Source: Donghicola sp041224595
GTDB lineage: Bacteria > Pseudomonadota > Alphaproteobacteria > Rhodobacterales > Rhodobacteraceae
Assembly: GCF_041224595.1 (NCBI RefSeq)
Contig: NZ_JBGFGN010000044.1
Location: 1 to 28,204, forward strand
DNA: 28,204 nt
Direction: 5' to 3'
Part shown: one piece after another, positions 6,645-15,504 of the stretch
Layout: each line of letters begins with the position of its first letter
Position numbering within the stretch: the first letter of the stretch is position 1
Position numbers and translations under genes: made by a program
Notes under the pieces: generated by a model
Told to the model about the DNA's origin: nothing
The model's database searches: none
What the model saw: only the letters and a program-made list of their open reading frames with translations

Positions 6645-7013
6645 GTGAGGACAGACCTAAACAAAGAAGCGCCTAATGTGGTTACAGAGACGCAGTTCAA
6701 GGTCCTCTTGCAGCAGGGGTATCAAGCTGAGGTTGTTTGTAAAACCCCAGCGTTCCGCAAAAATGCCGTCTGGTATGGTGAGTGGTTCATCCGTGCTGTC
6801 ACCGAGGACAGATCGGTCGAAAAACTCCTTGTGCCGGGTCGGCGGTGGAACAAGCAGCCTGAGGAAATCCCTCTGCGCATCTTCAAGACCGCAAACGGCC
6901 TCATCTCGTTCCTCGAAGGGTTCGGGTTCGACCAGATACACATTCCCATGCAAAAGGGCGGTCGAGCCGTCCACTGTCTGCCGAACGGCGGCAAGCTATC
7001 TAGCAGCGAGTAG
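6645..7013 (+). CDS. Small hypothetical protein, first gene of the T4SS operon
   Basis: The 122-residue product starts at GTG 6645 behind the RBS AAAAGGAAAG. It has no signal peptide or membrane segment and carries several aromatic and basic positions (NAVWYGEWFIRAVTEDRSVE; VPGRRWNKQPEEIPLRIFKT). The fold appears alpha/beta. I do not recognise the family. Because it opens the operon directly downstream of the promoter dyad, it may be a cytoplasmic regulator or accessory factor. Its 3' end overlaps, in another reading frame, the segment that encodes the VirB1 signal peptide. Confidence 0.65.
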   Translation: MRTDLNKEAPNVVTETQFKVLLQQGYQAEVVCKTPAFRKNAVWYGEWFIRAVTEDRSVEKLLVPGRRWNKQPEEIPLRIFKTANGLISFLEGFGFDQIHIPMQKGGRAVHCLPNGGKLSSSE

Positions 7014-7680
7014 TGCGGCCCTCGCGCTCTCCTGCACCGTAGCTCTGGCTCAGGGCATGGTGCTGGTGATGGAAGGTGACGGCTCGCTCCGCGCTTCCAC
7101 CCCTCAAACGAACTTCTCAAGAAACTACAATGATGGTGTAGGCCAAGGTTCGGCCTCCGACGAGCTGATGCTGTTCGGGGGCCGGGAAGAAGAGGCCGAA
7201 GAAGACGGATCGTTCCGCGTTGCTGCGATAGCACCCCGCGCCGTGACGCCCCGTCCTGCGATCTTGAACGCCATCGACCAGACCGCCCTTCGCTATGCGA
7301 GCCACCCGGCTCTGCGCCGCGCGGATATGACCGTGACGGAATGGCGGCTGCTCTTCCAATCGAACATCGAAATTGAAAGCGCCTACAACCCGAACGCCCG
7401 TAGTCATGTGGGTGCAATCGGGCTGGGGCAGCTTATGCCAGCGACAGCGGCTGACCTCGGGGTCGATCCGCACGACTGGCAACAGAACCTCGACGGGTCA
7501 GCCCGGTATCTCCTCATGATGCTGGCTCGTTTCGGGGACGCTCGACTTGCATTGGCAGCCTACAACGCTGGCCCCGATGCGGTAGAGCGCCATCGCGGCA
7601 TCCCACCCTTCCGGGAAACGCAAAACCACGTCAGCCGCGTGCTGGCCGTTTTCAACAGGCTCGAAGGAGAACATTCATGA
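6829..7680 (+). CDS. virB1: VirB1-type lytic transglycosylase, start unresolved
   Basis: The C-terminal part is a soluble lytic transglycosylase domain: an IEIESAYNPNARSHVGAIGL segment carrying the catalytic Glu, LGQLMPATAADLG, and AAYNAGPDAVERHRGIPPF. It would open peptidoglycan to let the secretion channel through. An export signal is visible in frame just upstream (ASYLAASSAALALSCTVALA, ending near 7050), but no ATG, GTG or TTG precedes it closely. The nearest upstream in-frame starts are TTG 6829 and GTG 6793, which would put about 57 or more residues before the hydrophobic core. The first ATG (7057) lies after the signal. The region overlaps the previous gene in another frame, so a frameshift or sequence error is possible. 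The coordinates use TTG 6829 as a compromise. The stop overlaps virB2. Confidence 0.8.
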   Translation: MCRVGGGTSSLRKSLCASSRPQTASSRSSKGSGSTRYTFPCKRAVEPSTVCRTAASYLAASSAALALSCTVALAQGMVLVMEGDGSLRASTPQTNFSRNYNDGVGQGSASDELMLFGGREEEAEEDGSFRVAAIAPRAVTPRPAILNAIDQTALRYASHPALRRADMTVTEWRLLFQSNIEIESAYNPNARSHVGAIGLGQLMPATAADLGVDPHDWQQNLDGSARYLLMMLARFGDARLALAAYNAGPDAVERHRGIPPFRETQNHVSRVLAVFNRLEGEHS

Positions 7681-7967
7681 AGCCTAACATTAACGCCCTC
7701 GTCGCGATCTGCGGGATTCTGCTGTTCGCGGCGCAACCGGCACTGGCGCAGAGTATCGACCTGTCGCCGGTCCAAGCGATGCTGCAAGGCATCGTTGACG
7801 CCATCACCGGCCCGCTCGGCATCGTCATCGGCACCCTCGCCGTGATTGCCGTGTTCCTGTCCTGGCTCTTCAACATCATCGACCTCCGCCAAGCCATGTG
7901 GGTCTTGGTCGGGATCGCCGGCATCGCGGCAGCGCCCACGATCGTCGCGGCAATCTGGTCGAACTAA
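7677..7967 (+). CDS. virB2: VirB2 major pilin
   Basis: This 96-residue protein has a signal peptide cleaved near ALA-QS (residue 24) and a mature chain of about 72 residues with two hydrophobic helices separated by a short polar turn (LFNIIDLRQAMW), the standard VirB2/TrbC layout. Processed VirB2 polymerises into the conjugative pilus. The ATG overlaps the virB1 stop by four bases, which implies translational coupling. Confidence 0.9.
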   Translation: MKPNINALVAICGILLFAAQPALAQSIDLSPVQAMLQGIVDAITGPLGIVIGTLAVIAVFLSWLFNIIDLRQAMWVLVGIAGIAAAPTIVAAIWSN

Positions 7968-7979
7968 AGGAGCCCTAAA

Positions 7980-8258
7980 ATGGCAGAACAGTCTCGTCTC
8001 TTCCTCGGCCTAGTGCGACCTCCCAAGCTCTTTGGGCTGCCCATCATGTACGCGATGGTCTGGCTGTTCGGGTCTGTTCTGATCTTTGTCTGGGTTCAGC
8101 ATTGGTTGGTCGTCGCTCTCGCGGCGGCGGCCTACCCCTTGCTCTGGAAAGCCGCTGATTGGGACGAAAACTTCCTGAACGTGGTCGTTACCACGCTGCA
8201 AGTCACCCGCCCGACAGTTAACCGGAAAATCCACGGTGGAGACAGCTATGCCCCGTGA
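7980..8258 (+). CDS. virB3: VirB3 inner-membrane component
   Basis: This 92-residue protein has a polar N-terminus with the conserved RPPKLFGLPIMYAM stretch, one long hydrophobic region (MVWLFGSVLIFVWVQHWLVV and the following Ala-rich segment) and a cytoplasmic tail. That is the size and pattern of VirB3/TrbD, which works with VirB4 at the inner membrane. The start follows AAAGGAG closely. Its last codons overlap the start of virB4. Confidence 0.88.
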   Translation: MAEQSRLFLGLVRPPKLFGLPIMYAMVWLFGSVLIFVWVQHWLVVALAAAAYPLLWKAADWDENFLNVVVTTLQVTRPTVNRKIHGGDSYAP

Positions 8259-10611
8259 TACGAATTATGACGCCCGCAGTTTGCTTCCGACTTGGTTTGG
8301 CCGGGAAGCGAAGCTCGGCAAGATGCTCCCCTACATCAGCCTCGTTGACGAACAGACGGTGCGGACACGCGGCAACGAACTGTTCCAGTGCATCCGCTTG
8401 GATGGCGTGAATAGCGACACCACGGATGACGCATACCTGGATCGCACTCGCGCCCTTTTCGCGTCCGTCATCGCCCGGATCGGCCCGGAATGCTCTTTCT
8501 ACGTCCACAAGGTTTCTAAGGCTATCAACGTCGATCTCGACCCGGTGGAAGGTGACACTTTCGCTGCTGCGGTTGATCGTCGCTGGCGCCAGTCCCTCAA
8601 TGACAGCCAACTGCGCGACAAGACACTGACCCTGACGGTTCTGAACCGCCCGCCAGTAGGCTCAAAACTTCCCTTCCGGGCTGCAAAGTCCGTGGAGCTG
8701 CTGCGCTCGCAGACGGAAAAGCGTCTCGCGCGGCTTCAAGAGGTCGTCCGTTTTCTCATGTCTTCCTTCGGGGACATGAACCCGCGGCTGCTGGATGAAC
8801 CGTCCGGGGAACTGCTCGGCTTTCTCGGTTCTCTGAACACGGGACAAGAACTGCCTCTCTATCGAGGTGCCGCGACCAGCATCGTGTCGGAGAACGTCGC
8901 GAATACTCGTGTCACCTTCAAAGGCGATAGGTTCTATCTGTCTGAGGGCGCGACCGGCTCGCGTGTCGGCTCGATCTTCGCGGTGAAGGATTACCCCGAG
9001 AAGACCCATTGCACGATGTTCGATGAACTGAACCTGCCGGTCGATATGATCGTCACCCACAGCTTCACCCCGATCAATAGCAACTGGATGGCGGGGCGCA
9101 TCAAGCGGATGATGAAGATGCGGGCCTCGGCCAGCGATGGCGCTTTCTCTCTGACCGACGAACTGCCGACCGCCCTTGATGATCTTGAGTCAAAGCGCCT
9201 CAGCTTTGGCGATCATCACATGACGGTGGCCGTCTTCGCAGACAGCGAAGAACAGCTTTCCAGCATCGGCGGCGAAATCAAGAACACGGCTTCGACCGAA
9301 GGTGTGAACTTGGTCTCGGAAGGGTTCGCCAGCGCAACCCACTACTTTGCGCAACACCCCGGCAACGCTCACGCGCGTAGCCGCAAAGGGGCGGTGACGA
9401 ACCGCAACTTCGCAGACTTCGCAGCCTTCCACCGCACCCCGCTTGGAAAGAACGCGGAACAGGTGCCGTGGGGCAAAGTGATCTCGATGTTCCCGACGCC
9501 GGAGTCCTCGGCCTTCCGGTTCAACTACCATGAGCTGGGATCGCCAGACAAAGAGCCGACCGGCGGTCACACGCTGATCCTTGGCCGTCCCGGTTCAGGT
9601 AAATCCGTCCTCTCGGCCTTCCTGATGACGCAAGCCCGCCGCGCGGGCGCTCGCCTCTTCGTCTTCGACTACCGCCTCGGCATGGAAATGGCCGTGCGCG
9701 CGAACGGCGGGCGCTATTCCTCGATCAAGGCGGGCGACGCCACTGGCCTCAACCCGCTCTGGACTGAAGTAGATGAACGGGGGCAGGCGTGGCTTTCCGA
9801 TTGGCTGGCCTCTTTGATCCACCGCAATGACAAGCCTCTGACCCCTGCACAGACAAACCTCATTCAGCAGGTGGTGCGCCAAAACGCGACGGCCAGCGAT
9901 GCGAACCTGCGGAACTGGCATGACCTGGCGTCGCTGTTCGTCTCGGCCGATGACGGGGGGGATCTTCACGAACGGCTCCAAGAATGGACCGCCGAAGGCC
10001 GCTACGGCTGGATTTTCGGGCAGACCCGCGAAGACACCTTCTCTCTGAAAGGCGAGGTCGTCGGCTTCGACCTGACCGGCATTCTCGACAGCGAAAGCGA
10101 GAAAGAGCGGATGGCGGTTTTGTCCTACCTGTTCCGCAGGGTGGAGCGTGTCATTGAGGATCGCAAGCCGACGATCATCGTCATTGATGAAGCGTGGAAA
10201 GCTCTCGACAACGGCTATTTTGCGGAACGTCTCTCCAACTGGCTCGTGACGGCCCGGAAGCAAAACGCGGTCGTTGTGATGATGACGCAATACGCCAGTC
10301 AGCTCGAACAGACGCGGACGGGCAAGACCATCGTTGAAGCGGTCCCGACGCAAATCCTGCTCCCGAACATCCGGGCCAAAGCATCAGACTACGAAATGCT
10401 GAACCTGCACGAGAAAGAGCTTTCCGTGCTGCTGGAATCCAGCCCTGCCTCTCGGGTTGGGCTGGTGCGTGATGACCAAGGGTCGGTCTGCATTAACGCA
10501 AATCTGAGCGCCCTCGGGCCGCTCCTAACCGTCCTCGGCGGGATGGAAAAAGGTGAACAGTTGGTGGGTGCCGATTACCGCCAGCGCGAAGATTTTTGGA
10601 GGGTCGAATGA
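8248..10611 (+). CDS. virB4: VirB4 secretion ATPase
   Basis: This 787-residue ATPase powers assembly and substrate transfer in the type IV secretion system. The Walker A motif GRPGSGKS is at residues 446-453 and the Walker B IIVIDEAW has D647/E648; the Q-containing MMTQYASQLEQT segment follows. The N-terminal half is the CagE/TrbE/VirB family domain. ATG 8248 is chosen over GTG 8236 because GGTGGAG lies 7 bases before it. The length is typical of VirB4. It overlaps virB3 upstream and the lipoprotein gene downstream, so it is part of one translational unit. Confidence 0.96.
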   Translation: MPRDTNYDARSLLPTWFGREAKLGKMLPYISLVDEQTVRTRGNELFQCIRLDGVNSDTTDDAYLDRTRALFASVIARIGPECSFYVHKVSKAINVDLDPVEGDTFAAAVDRRWRQSLNDSQLRDKTLTLTVLNRPPVGSKLPFRAAKSVELLRSQTEKRLARLQEVVRFLMSSFGDMNPRLLDEPSGELLGFLGSLNTGQELPLYRGAATSIVSENVANTRVTFKGDRFYLSEGATGSRVGSIFAVKDYPEKTHCTMFDELNLPVDMIVTHSFTPINSNWMAGRIKRMMKMRASASDGAFSLTDELPTALDDLESKRLSFGDHHMTVAVFADSEEQLSSIGGEIKNTASTEGVNLVSEGFASATHYFAQHPGNAHARSRKGAVTNRNFADFAAFHRTPLGKNAEQVPWGKVISMFPTPESSAFRFNYHELGSPDKEPTGGHTLILGRPGSGKSVLSAFLMTQARRAGARLFVFDYRLGMEMAVRANGGRYSSIKAGDATGLNPLWTEVDERGQAWLSDWLASLIHRNDKPLTPAQTNLIQQVVRQNATASDANLRNWHDLASLFVSADDGGDLHERLQEWTAEGRYGWIFGQTREDTFSLKGEVVGFDLTGILDSESEKERMAVLSYLFRRVERVIEDRKPTIIVIDEAWKALDNGYFAERLSNWLVTARKQNAVVVMMTQYASQLEQTRTGKTIVEAVPTQILLPNIRAKASDYEMLNLHEKELSVLLESSPASRVGLVRDDQGSVCINANLSALGPLLTVLGGMEKGEQLVGADYRQREDFWRVE

Positions 10612-10832
10612 AAACCACCGCAATCCTTTTCTTGATTACAGGTCTCGGGCTGGCGGGCTGTGCAGAATATCGCCCCTCCGAAGCGAATTGCTTTGACCGG
10701 GTGACGCGCAGCTCGAACAGCATGGCGTTCCTGGCGTCGCCTGAGCCCTCGCCTGCCGCTCGTATTTCTACGAAATCGGCCCCTTGCGTCTTCACGCCCC
10801 TCGGCGGGCCGGAGGGCCTTGGCGATGGCTAA
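10608..10832 (+). CDS. VirB7-like small lipoprotein
   Basis: The ATG overlaps the virB4 stop (ATGA). The 74-residue product starts MKTTAILFLITGLGLAGCAE with lipobox LAGC and lipidated Cys at about residue 18. Two more Cys follow (EANCFDRV and SAPCVFTP). VirB7 proteins are short lipoproteins that stabilise VirB9, often through a disulfide, and this is the only lipoprotein in the operon. Its place between virB4 and the virB5 genes is not the Agrobacterium order, so the name is by function and size only. Confidence 0.65.
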   Translation: MKTTAILFLITGLGLAGCAEYRPSEANCFDRVTRSSNSMAFLASPEPSPAARISTKSAPCVFTPLGGPEGLGDG

Positions 10833-11970
10833 AAGCGCGGCCCTGACCCTCACGGCTATGCTGTGGGCCAGCTCGGCGCTCGCGCAGGGTGTGCCCACTG
10901 TGGATGGCACCCTGATTATTCGCAACGAGGCGTCGAATGCCCACCGGGAAAGCGATCTCGCGACCCAGCGAGAAACCCTGTCGGTGCAAGAGGCGATCAA
11001 CGAAATCGAGCGGCAGCAGCTTGCCGTTCTGGAACAGATTCTGGATGCCCAGACCAGCATCGGCGGGCAGGGCATTCCCGAAATGGTGGCCGACCTCGAA
11101 GATGGGGAAGAGCCTGAGCAATCGGCCGATGTGGTCTTTGATCCCGAAGACAGCAACCCGGCGGGTGCGCAGATGTTCGGGGATGCAGCGCAGAACGTCG
11201 AAGAGCTGATTATTCAAGTCGCGTCCGAGACACATGGCTTGTCGGGCGTGTCCCAAGCAGGCTTCTCCGTTCGGGAATGGCGCTACATGCTCCAAGCCCT
11301 GATCTGGCAGGAAAGCCGCTTCTCGATTGGCGCTCGCTCTCCGGTTGGGGCTTTCGGTCTGACGCAGATTATGCCCGCAACCGCTGGCGATCTCGGCATC
11401 TACCCGGACTACTACGACAGCCCCTATTTGCAGGTTGAGGGCGGCGCTCGCTACCTCGCCCAGATGCTCGCCATGTTCGACGGCAACATCATTAACGGTC
11501 TTGCCGCCTACAACGCAGGACCGGGGAACGTGCAGAACTACGGCGGGGTGCCCCCGTTTGAGGAAACCCAGCATTACGTCCAGGTGATCCCCGCGAAATA
11601 CAATGAGTATCTCGCCCTTGGCGGCGGCGGCGATGCGGTCGGCACAATCGACCCGGCTCTGATGGCGAACTCGAACCTCTCCTTCGCCGGGGCTAACGCG
11701 ACCTTCTACGGCAATAGCTCGATGACGACTGTTCAAGCCTCGGCTGCCCGTCTTCGCAGCATCGTCCAGCGGATCGGTGAAACGCAGGACGTTCAAGAGG
11801 CTATGGCGCTCAACAGCTATGCCCGTGCGGAAGTTGCACGGCTCGTCGCCAATCTGACCCGTCTTCGGGCCGCGCGGAACCGCACGGCCAGCGCCCACAC
11901 CGTTGCTCTCGCCGCCGAACGGCAGCGTGAACAGCAATACATGAATTTCGACATGGAGGATTTGGACTGA
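10825..11970 (+). CDS. VirB5-like protein with an internal lytic transglycosylase domain
   Basis: ATG 10825 lies 8 bases after GGAGGG. The 381-residue protein has a signal peptide ending AQG, followed by PTVDG as in the next gene's product. Residues about 23-80 are a helical region like the N-terminus of VirB5. An SLT domain fills about 145-255, with catalytic Glu at 163 (WQESRFSIGARSPVGAFGL), IMPATAGDLG, and YNAGPG from residue 229. The last 75 residues (from S306) align with the C-terminus of the downstream VirB5: IGETQDVQEAMALN against IGDMETLKDSIDLN, and MNFDMEDL against MDFTMPDL. It therefore looks like a VirB5 paralogue into which a transglycosylase was inserted. It could deliver a peptidoglycan lyase to the pilus tip or channel. 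Confidence 0.82.
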   Translation: MAKSAALTLTAMLWASSALAQGVPTVDGTLIIRNEASNAHRESDLATQRETLSVQEAINEIERQQLAVLEQILDAQTSIGGQGIPEMVADLEDGEEPEQSADVVFDPEDSNPAGAQMFGDAAQNVEELIIQVASETHGLSGVSQAGFSVREWRYMLQALIWQESRFSIGARSPVGAFGLTQIMPATAGDLGIYPDYYDSPYLQVEGGARYLAQMLAMFDGNIINGLAAYNAGPGNVQNYGGVPPFEETQHYVQVIPAKYNEYLALGGGGDAVGTIDPALMANSNLSFAGANATFYGNSSMTTVQASAARLRSIVQRIGETQDVQEAMALNSYARAEVARLVANLTRLRAARNRTASAHTVALAAERQREQQYMNFDMEDLD

Positions 11971-12818
11971 TGAAACTGTCGATGAAGATCAACGCGCTTG
12001 TCCGCAAAATCGCAACCGCCGGTTTCCTCGGCCTCGGCTTGGCCGCTGCCCCCGTGTCGCTTCTCGGGACCACAGCCCCCGCCGCCTACGCGCAAGGGGT
12101 GCCCACAGTAGACACCCAGAATATCGCGCAGGAAATTCGTCAGCTTCAACAGATGATCGAAGATGAAATTCTTCAGAACGATCAGCTCCTACAACTGCAA
12201 AACCAGTTCCAGACGCTCCAAGATCAATACACCCAGCTTCAGGAAACCTACGCTGCGCTCACCGGCCTGATGGACCTTCCCGAAGTCATCCAGACGGAAA
12301 TGGAAGAGTGGCTTAACGGCCTGCTCGATCAAGAGTTTGGCGACATTACCGACACGATTGCTGCGATCCAGAACGGCGATTGGTCGGGACTGACCGGATC
12401 GGGATCAGGTGAAATCCGCACTCAGATGGAGCGCGTCCTGGCCGAAGCTGGCTTCGATGAAGACACTCTCTCGGAAATGGCTCGCAGCGGCAACGGTGGA
12501 GCGGAGCGTGTTGCGACGGCAGCCACCACCGGAGCGATGGTCTCGGCCGCAGGACAGAACAGCTACAACGAGGCGGGCCAGTCCCTTGAGCGGGTTGATC
12601 GACTCGTCGGAATGATCGGGGACATGGAAACGCTGAAAGACAGCATCGACCTGAACACCCGTGTCACCGCCGAAAACGCAATCGCTCTGGTCGCTCTTAC
12701 CCAGCTCATGGCCGTTGGTGCCGTGGGTGAAGGGCAAGCTGGCGTCATCGAAGCAGCAGACCGGGCAGAAGAAGATCGCTTCATGGACTTCACCATGCCC
12801 GATCTCTCGGCAGAATAA
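11970..12818 (+). CDS. virB5: VirB5 minor pilin
   Basis: The start overlaps the previous stop (TGATG). The 282-residue protein has a long signal peptide cleaved near AYA-QG and the mature start QGVPTVDTQN. A glutamine-rich coiled-coil helix follows (about residues 55-100, LQNQFQTLQDQYTQLQETYA), as in VirB5/TrbJ, where this bundle sits at the pilus tip and helps contact recipients. The C-terminal helical region ends in DFTMPDL. It is closely related at both ends to the preceding gene's product, but has no enzyme domain. Confidence 0.85.
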   Translation: MKLSMKINALVRKIATAGFLGLGLAAAPVSLLGTTAPAAYAQGVPTVDTQNIAQEIRQLQQMIEDEILQNDQLLQLQNQFQTLQDQYTQLQETYAALTGLMDLPEVIQTEMEEWLNGLLDQEFGDITDTIAAIQNGDWSGLTGSGSGEIRTQMERVLAEAGFDEDTLSEMARSGNGGAERVATAATTGAMVSAAGQNSYNEAGQSLERVDRLVGMIGDMETLKDSIDLNTRVTAENAIALVALTQLMAVGAVGEGQAGVIEAADRAEEDRFMDFTMPDLSAE

Positions 12819-12831
12819 GCGAGGCAGGCAA

Positions 12832-13485
12832 GTGGCTAAGGATCAAGAAATCATTGAGGAAGAGCTGATTTTCGGCGCGCGGCGTCGGGAACAGCTTTGG
12901 CAGAAGCTGGCCTTTGTCGGGTTGGGTTTCGGTGTTCTCGGGTGCCTCGGGGCCGCGACTGTCGCGATCCTCGACGTGGACCCGCCGCCCGTTGTTGTCC
13001 CCTATGACCCCAACACCGGCATGGCCTTGCCGAATGCAGCGGTTGAAGCGGTGCGGGTGACGGAAAATCAGGCCGTGATCGAGGCCGAAGTATTCCGCTA
13101 TGTCACGCAGCGCGAGACTTACAACCAACTCGACAACGATGTGCGGGTGCGTCGCATCCTCGCCATGTCAGACGGCAATGCTGAAGCAAGTCTGCGGTCC
13201 CTCTGGAACAGCGCGAACTCGAACTATCCGCCGACCGTCTACGGCGCGGATGCCCGGCTCGATGTGGAAATTCTGAGCATCAACCGGATCGGCAATAACC
13301 GTGCGACCGTGCGCCTTCGCAAGCGTCTTGCGTCCCAGCAGGGGACGCAAACCGGCCTCTTCACCGTGACGATGATGTATGACTTTCGGCCCGAAGAGCG
13401 CCGCCAGATTGATGAGGTCTGGACGAACCCCTTCGGCTTCACCGTCACCGAATACGCGATCCGCTCGGACAGATTGGAGAACTAA
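12832..13485 (+). CDS. virB8: VirB8 inner-membrane core component
   Basis: The GTG at 12832 follows GCGAGGCAGG and gives a 217-residue product of standard length: a charged cytoplasmic N-terminus, one transmembrane helix (about 26-47) and a periplasmic NTF2-like domain that starts after DPPPVVVPYDPNTG. The typical late segments (NNRATVRLRKRL; FTVTMMYDFRPEE; NPFGFTVTEYAI) are all present. Earlier in-frame starts would lie within virB5. VirB8 nucleates assembly by contacting VirB9, VirB10 and VirB4. Confidence 0.93.
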   Translation: MAKDQEIIEEELIFGARRREQLWQKLAFVGLGFGVLGCLGAATVAILDVDPPPVVVPYDPNTGMALPNAAVEAVRVTENQAVIEAEVFRYVTQRETYNQLDNDVRVRRILAMSDGNAEASLRSLWNSANSNYPPTVYGADARLDVEILSINRIGNNRATVRLRKRLASQQGTQTGLFTVTMMYDFRPEERRQIDEVWTNPFGFTVTEYAIRSDRLEN

Positions 13486-13486
13486 C

Positions 13487-14188
13487 ATGAAACTGCTCAA
13501 AACCAGCCTCCTGTCTGTCGCGCTCGCACTGGCAACCGCACCGGCCTTTGCGGAAAGCAACCCGCGGGCGGGCAGCCACGATAGCCGCGTCCGCATCGCC
13601 ACCTACACCGATGGGCAGGTCTATCGCCTTCGCGTGAGCCTGACGCATGTTACCTCTGTCGAATTTGGACAGGGCGAAACCATCCGCTCGATCATCGCAG
13701 GGGACACCGAGGGCTTTCAGCTCGACGGCGTTCCTGGGGGCCGCGCCTTCGCCGTGAAACCTTTGGCGCGCGGCGTCAGCACGAACATCACCGTCTACAC
13801 CAACCAGCGCAGCTACTACTTCAACGTCACGGAGTCGTCGTCGCCCACCTACTACGTTGTGCAATTCCAATATCCTCAGTCCCGTGCCCGCCCGACGAAC
13901 GCCGTCGCGCAGCGAGCGCCCAACTATAATTATGCAGCGAGCGGCAGAACGGAAATCACGCCGGTTACGGTCTGGGATGATGGCACCTTCACCTACTTCC
14001 GGTTTGCGCCGAACGCGCCGGTCCCTGCCGTCTTCCAATATTCGTCAGGTCGAGAGCGCACGGTGAACAGCCAACAGGTCGAAGATGGCGTTCTTCGCGT
14101 GTCTGGGGTGAACCGTCGATGGGTGCTGCGCCTTGGCGACACCATCGTTTGCATTGAGGAAAACACCGCAGGAGGCACGGGCTCATGA
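13487..14188 (+). CDS. virB9: VirB9 outer-membrane core component
   Basis: This 233-residue protein has a signal peptide to about residue 22 (AFA-ES). The N-terminal domain includes DSRVRIATYTDGQVYRLRV, and the C-terminal beta domain includes TPVTVWDDGTFTYFRF and RRWVLRLGDTIVCIEE, as in the VirB9/TrbG/CagX family. It begins one base after the virB8 stop and its 3' end overlaps virB10. VirB9 forms the outer ring of the core complex with VirB7 and VirB10. The Cys near the end could link to the lipoprotein encoded at 10608. Confidence 0.94.
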   Translation: MKLLKTSLLSVALALATAPAFAESNPRAGSHDSRVRIATYTDGQVYRLRVSLTHVTSVEFGQGETIRSIIAGDTEGFQLDGVPGGRAFAVKPLARGVSTNITVYTNQRSYYFNVTESSSPTYYVVQFQYPQSRARPTNAVAQRAPNYNYAASGRTEITPVTVWDDGTFTYFRFAPNAPVPAVFQYSSGRERTVNSQQVEDGVLRVSGVNRRWVLRLGDTIVCIEENTAGGTGS

Positions 14189-15504
14189 GCGAAGACAAGG
14201 ATCTTGAAGAGCGGCTTGCCGCGCTCGAAGCTGACAACGGGGGCACCGCCAAGAAACGCGAGAAGCCCTCGCCCAAGGTGGCAATCGCAGGTGCCGCAGG
14301 GATCGCGGCAATCGGTCTTATCGCTTACCTGGCTCTGCCCTCCGACGATCAGGAGCCAGCGATGCAGACGGCGCAACCGGCTGAGTTTCAGGCCGAGGGG
14401 GATGGGTTCGGTGAGATTGCGCCCTTCGCGCCCCCTGCCCCGCCGGAACCGGAGATTGTCGAAGTGGAAAGCTCCGAGAATGCGGCCCTTCAGGAGCAGC
14501 TTGCCGCGCTGCAAGCCCAGCTTGAAGAAATGCGGAATGCCCCTGCGCCCGACAACAGCGAGGCAACAGCCGCAATGGAAGCTCTGACCGCGCGGATGGA
14601 GGCTCTGCAAGCAGCCTCCGAGGAAGCCCAGAATCAATATCAGGCGGACATGGCGGAACGCGACCGTGAGCTACAGCGCCTCCGCTCCGAGCTGGAAATC
14701 GCACGGCTCGATCAGGAGAACCCGATGGGGCCGGGGCGTTCGGATGAAGATGCCCGACTGGCCGAGTTGGAGCGTCGTCGCGCTGAAGCGGCAGCGTTCC
14801 AAGAGGCGCGCATCAACTCTCCGATGGTCGCCTTCGGGAACAGCGGATCGGGCGGCGACGGCAGCGAAATGGCGCAACGAACCCTCGGTGCCGTGACTGA
14901 CTTCGTGATGAATGGCGCAACCCCTTCGCAAGTCACGCAGGCCGAAGTCATCGCCAACCCCGGCAACACCGTGGTTCAAGGCACGATGATCCAAGCCGTC
15001 ACGGAAACCGCCCTGGACAGCTCTCTGCCGGGTCAGATGCGGGCTATCATTTCCGAGGATGTGCATTCCTATGACGGGTCGCGAGTGCTGATCCCGCGCG
15101 GCTCCCGTCTTATCGGGCGGTATCGCTCGGGCCTCGATGTGGGCCAACAGCGCGTCACCGTCGCGTGGGATAGGATCATCCTGCCGAACAACCAGACCGT
15201 AACGATTAGCTCATTTGGTGGCGATGAACTCGGGCGCTCCGGCGTGACGGGCTTTGTCGACACTCGTTTCGGTGAACGGTTCGGCTCGGCGGCTCTGATC
15301 TCGTTGCTCGGCGCGGTGCCGACTGTCGCCGCATCGCAAATTGACGATGACACCACCTCGGACGTGGCTGAAGACGTTGGCGATGATCTCCAAGACGCGA
15401 CCGATAGCGTGATGAGCGACTACCTCTCGCTCGGCCCGGTGATCTATGTCGATCAAGGGTCGCGCATCACGGTCATGGTGGATCGTGACGTGGAGATTTT
15501 CTGA
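14185..15504 (+). CDS. virB10: VirB10 core-complex channel protein
   Basis: This 439-residue protein has a short cytoplasmic N-terminus, one transmembrane helix (about 31-52), a Pro/Glu-rich periplasmic linker, a long predicted coiled coil (about 98-190) and the TrbI/VirB10 beta-barrel domain. The domain is marked by VVQGTMIQAVTETALDSSLP, SYDGSRVLIPRGSRLIGRY, a VTVAWDRIILPN segment, and VIYVDQGSRITVMVDRDVE at the end. It spans both membranes and responds to ATP use at the inner membrane. The start overlaps the virB9 stop. The coiled-coil linker is longer than in the Agrobacterium protein. Confidence 0.95.
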   Translation: MSEDKDLEERLAALEADNGGTAKKREKPSPKVAIAGAAGIAAIGLIAYLALPSDDQEPAMQTAQPAEFQAEGDGFGEIAPFAPPAPPEPEIVEVESSENAALQEQLAALQAQLEEMRNAPAPDNSEATAAMEALTARMEALQAASEEAQNQYQADMAERDRELQRLRSELEIARLDQENPMGPGRSDEDARLAELERRRAEAAAFQEARINSPMVAFGNSGSGGDGSEMAQRTLGAVTDFVMNGATPSQVTQAEVIANPGNTVVQGTMIQAVTETALDSSLPGQMRAIISEDVHSYDGSRVLIPRGSRLIGRYRSGLDVGQQRVTVAWDRIILPNNQTVTISSFGGDELGRSGVTGFVDTRFGERFGSAALISLLGAVPTVAASQIDDDTTSDVAEDVGDDLQDATDSVMSDYLSLGPVIYVDQGSRITVMVDRDVEIF

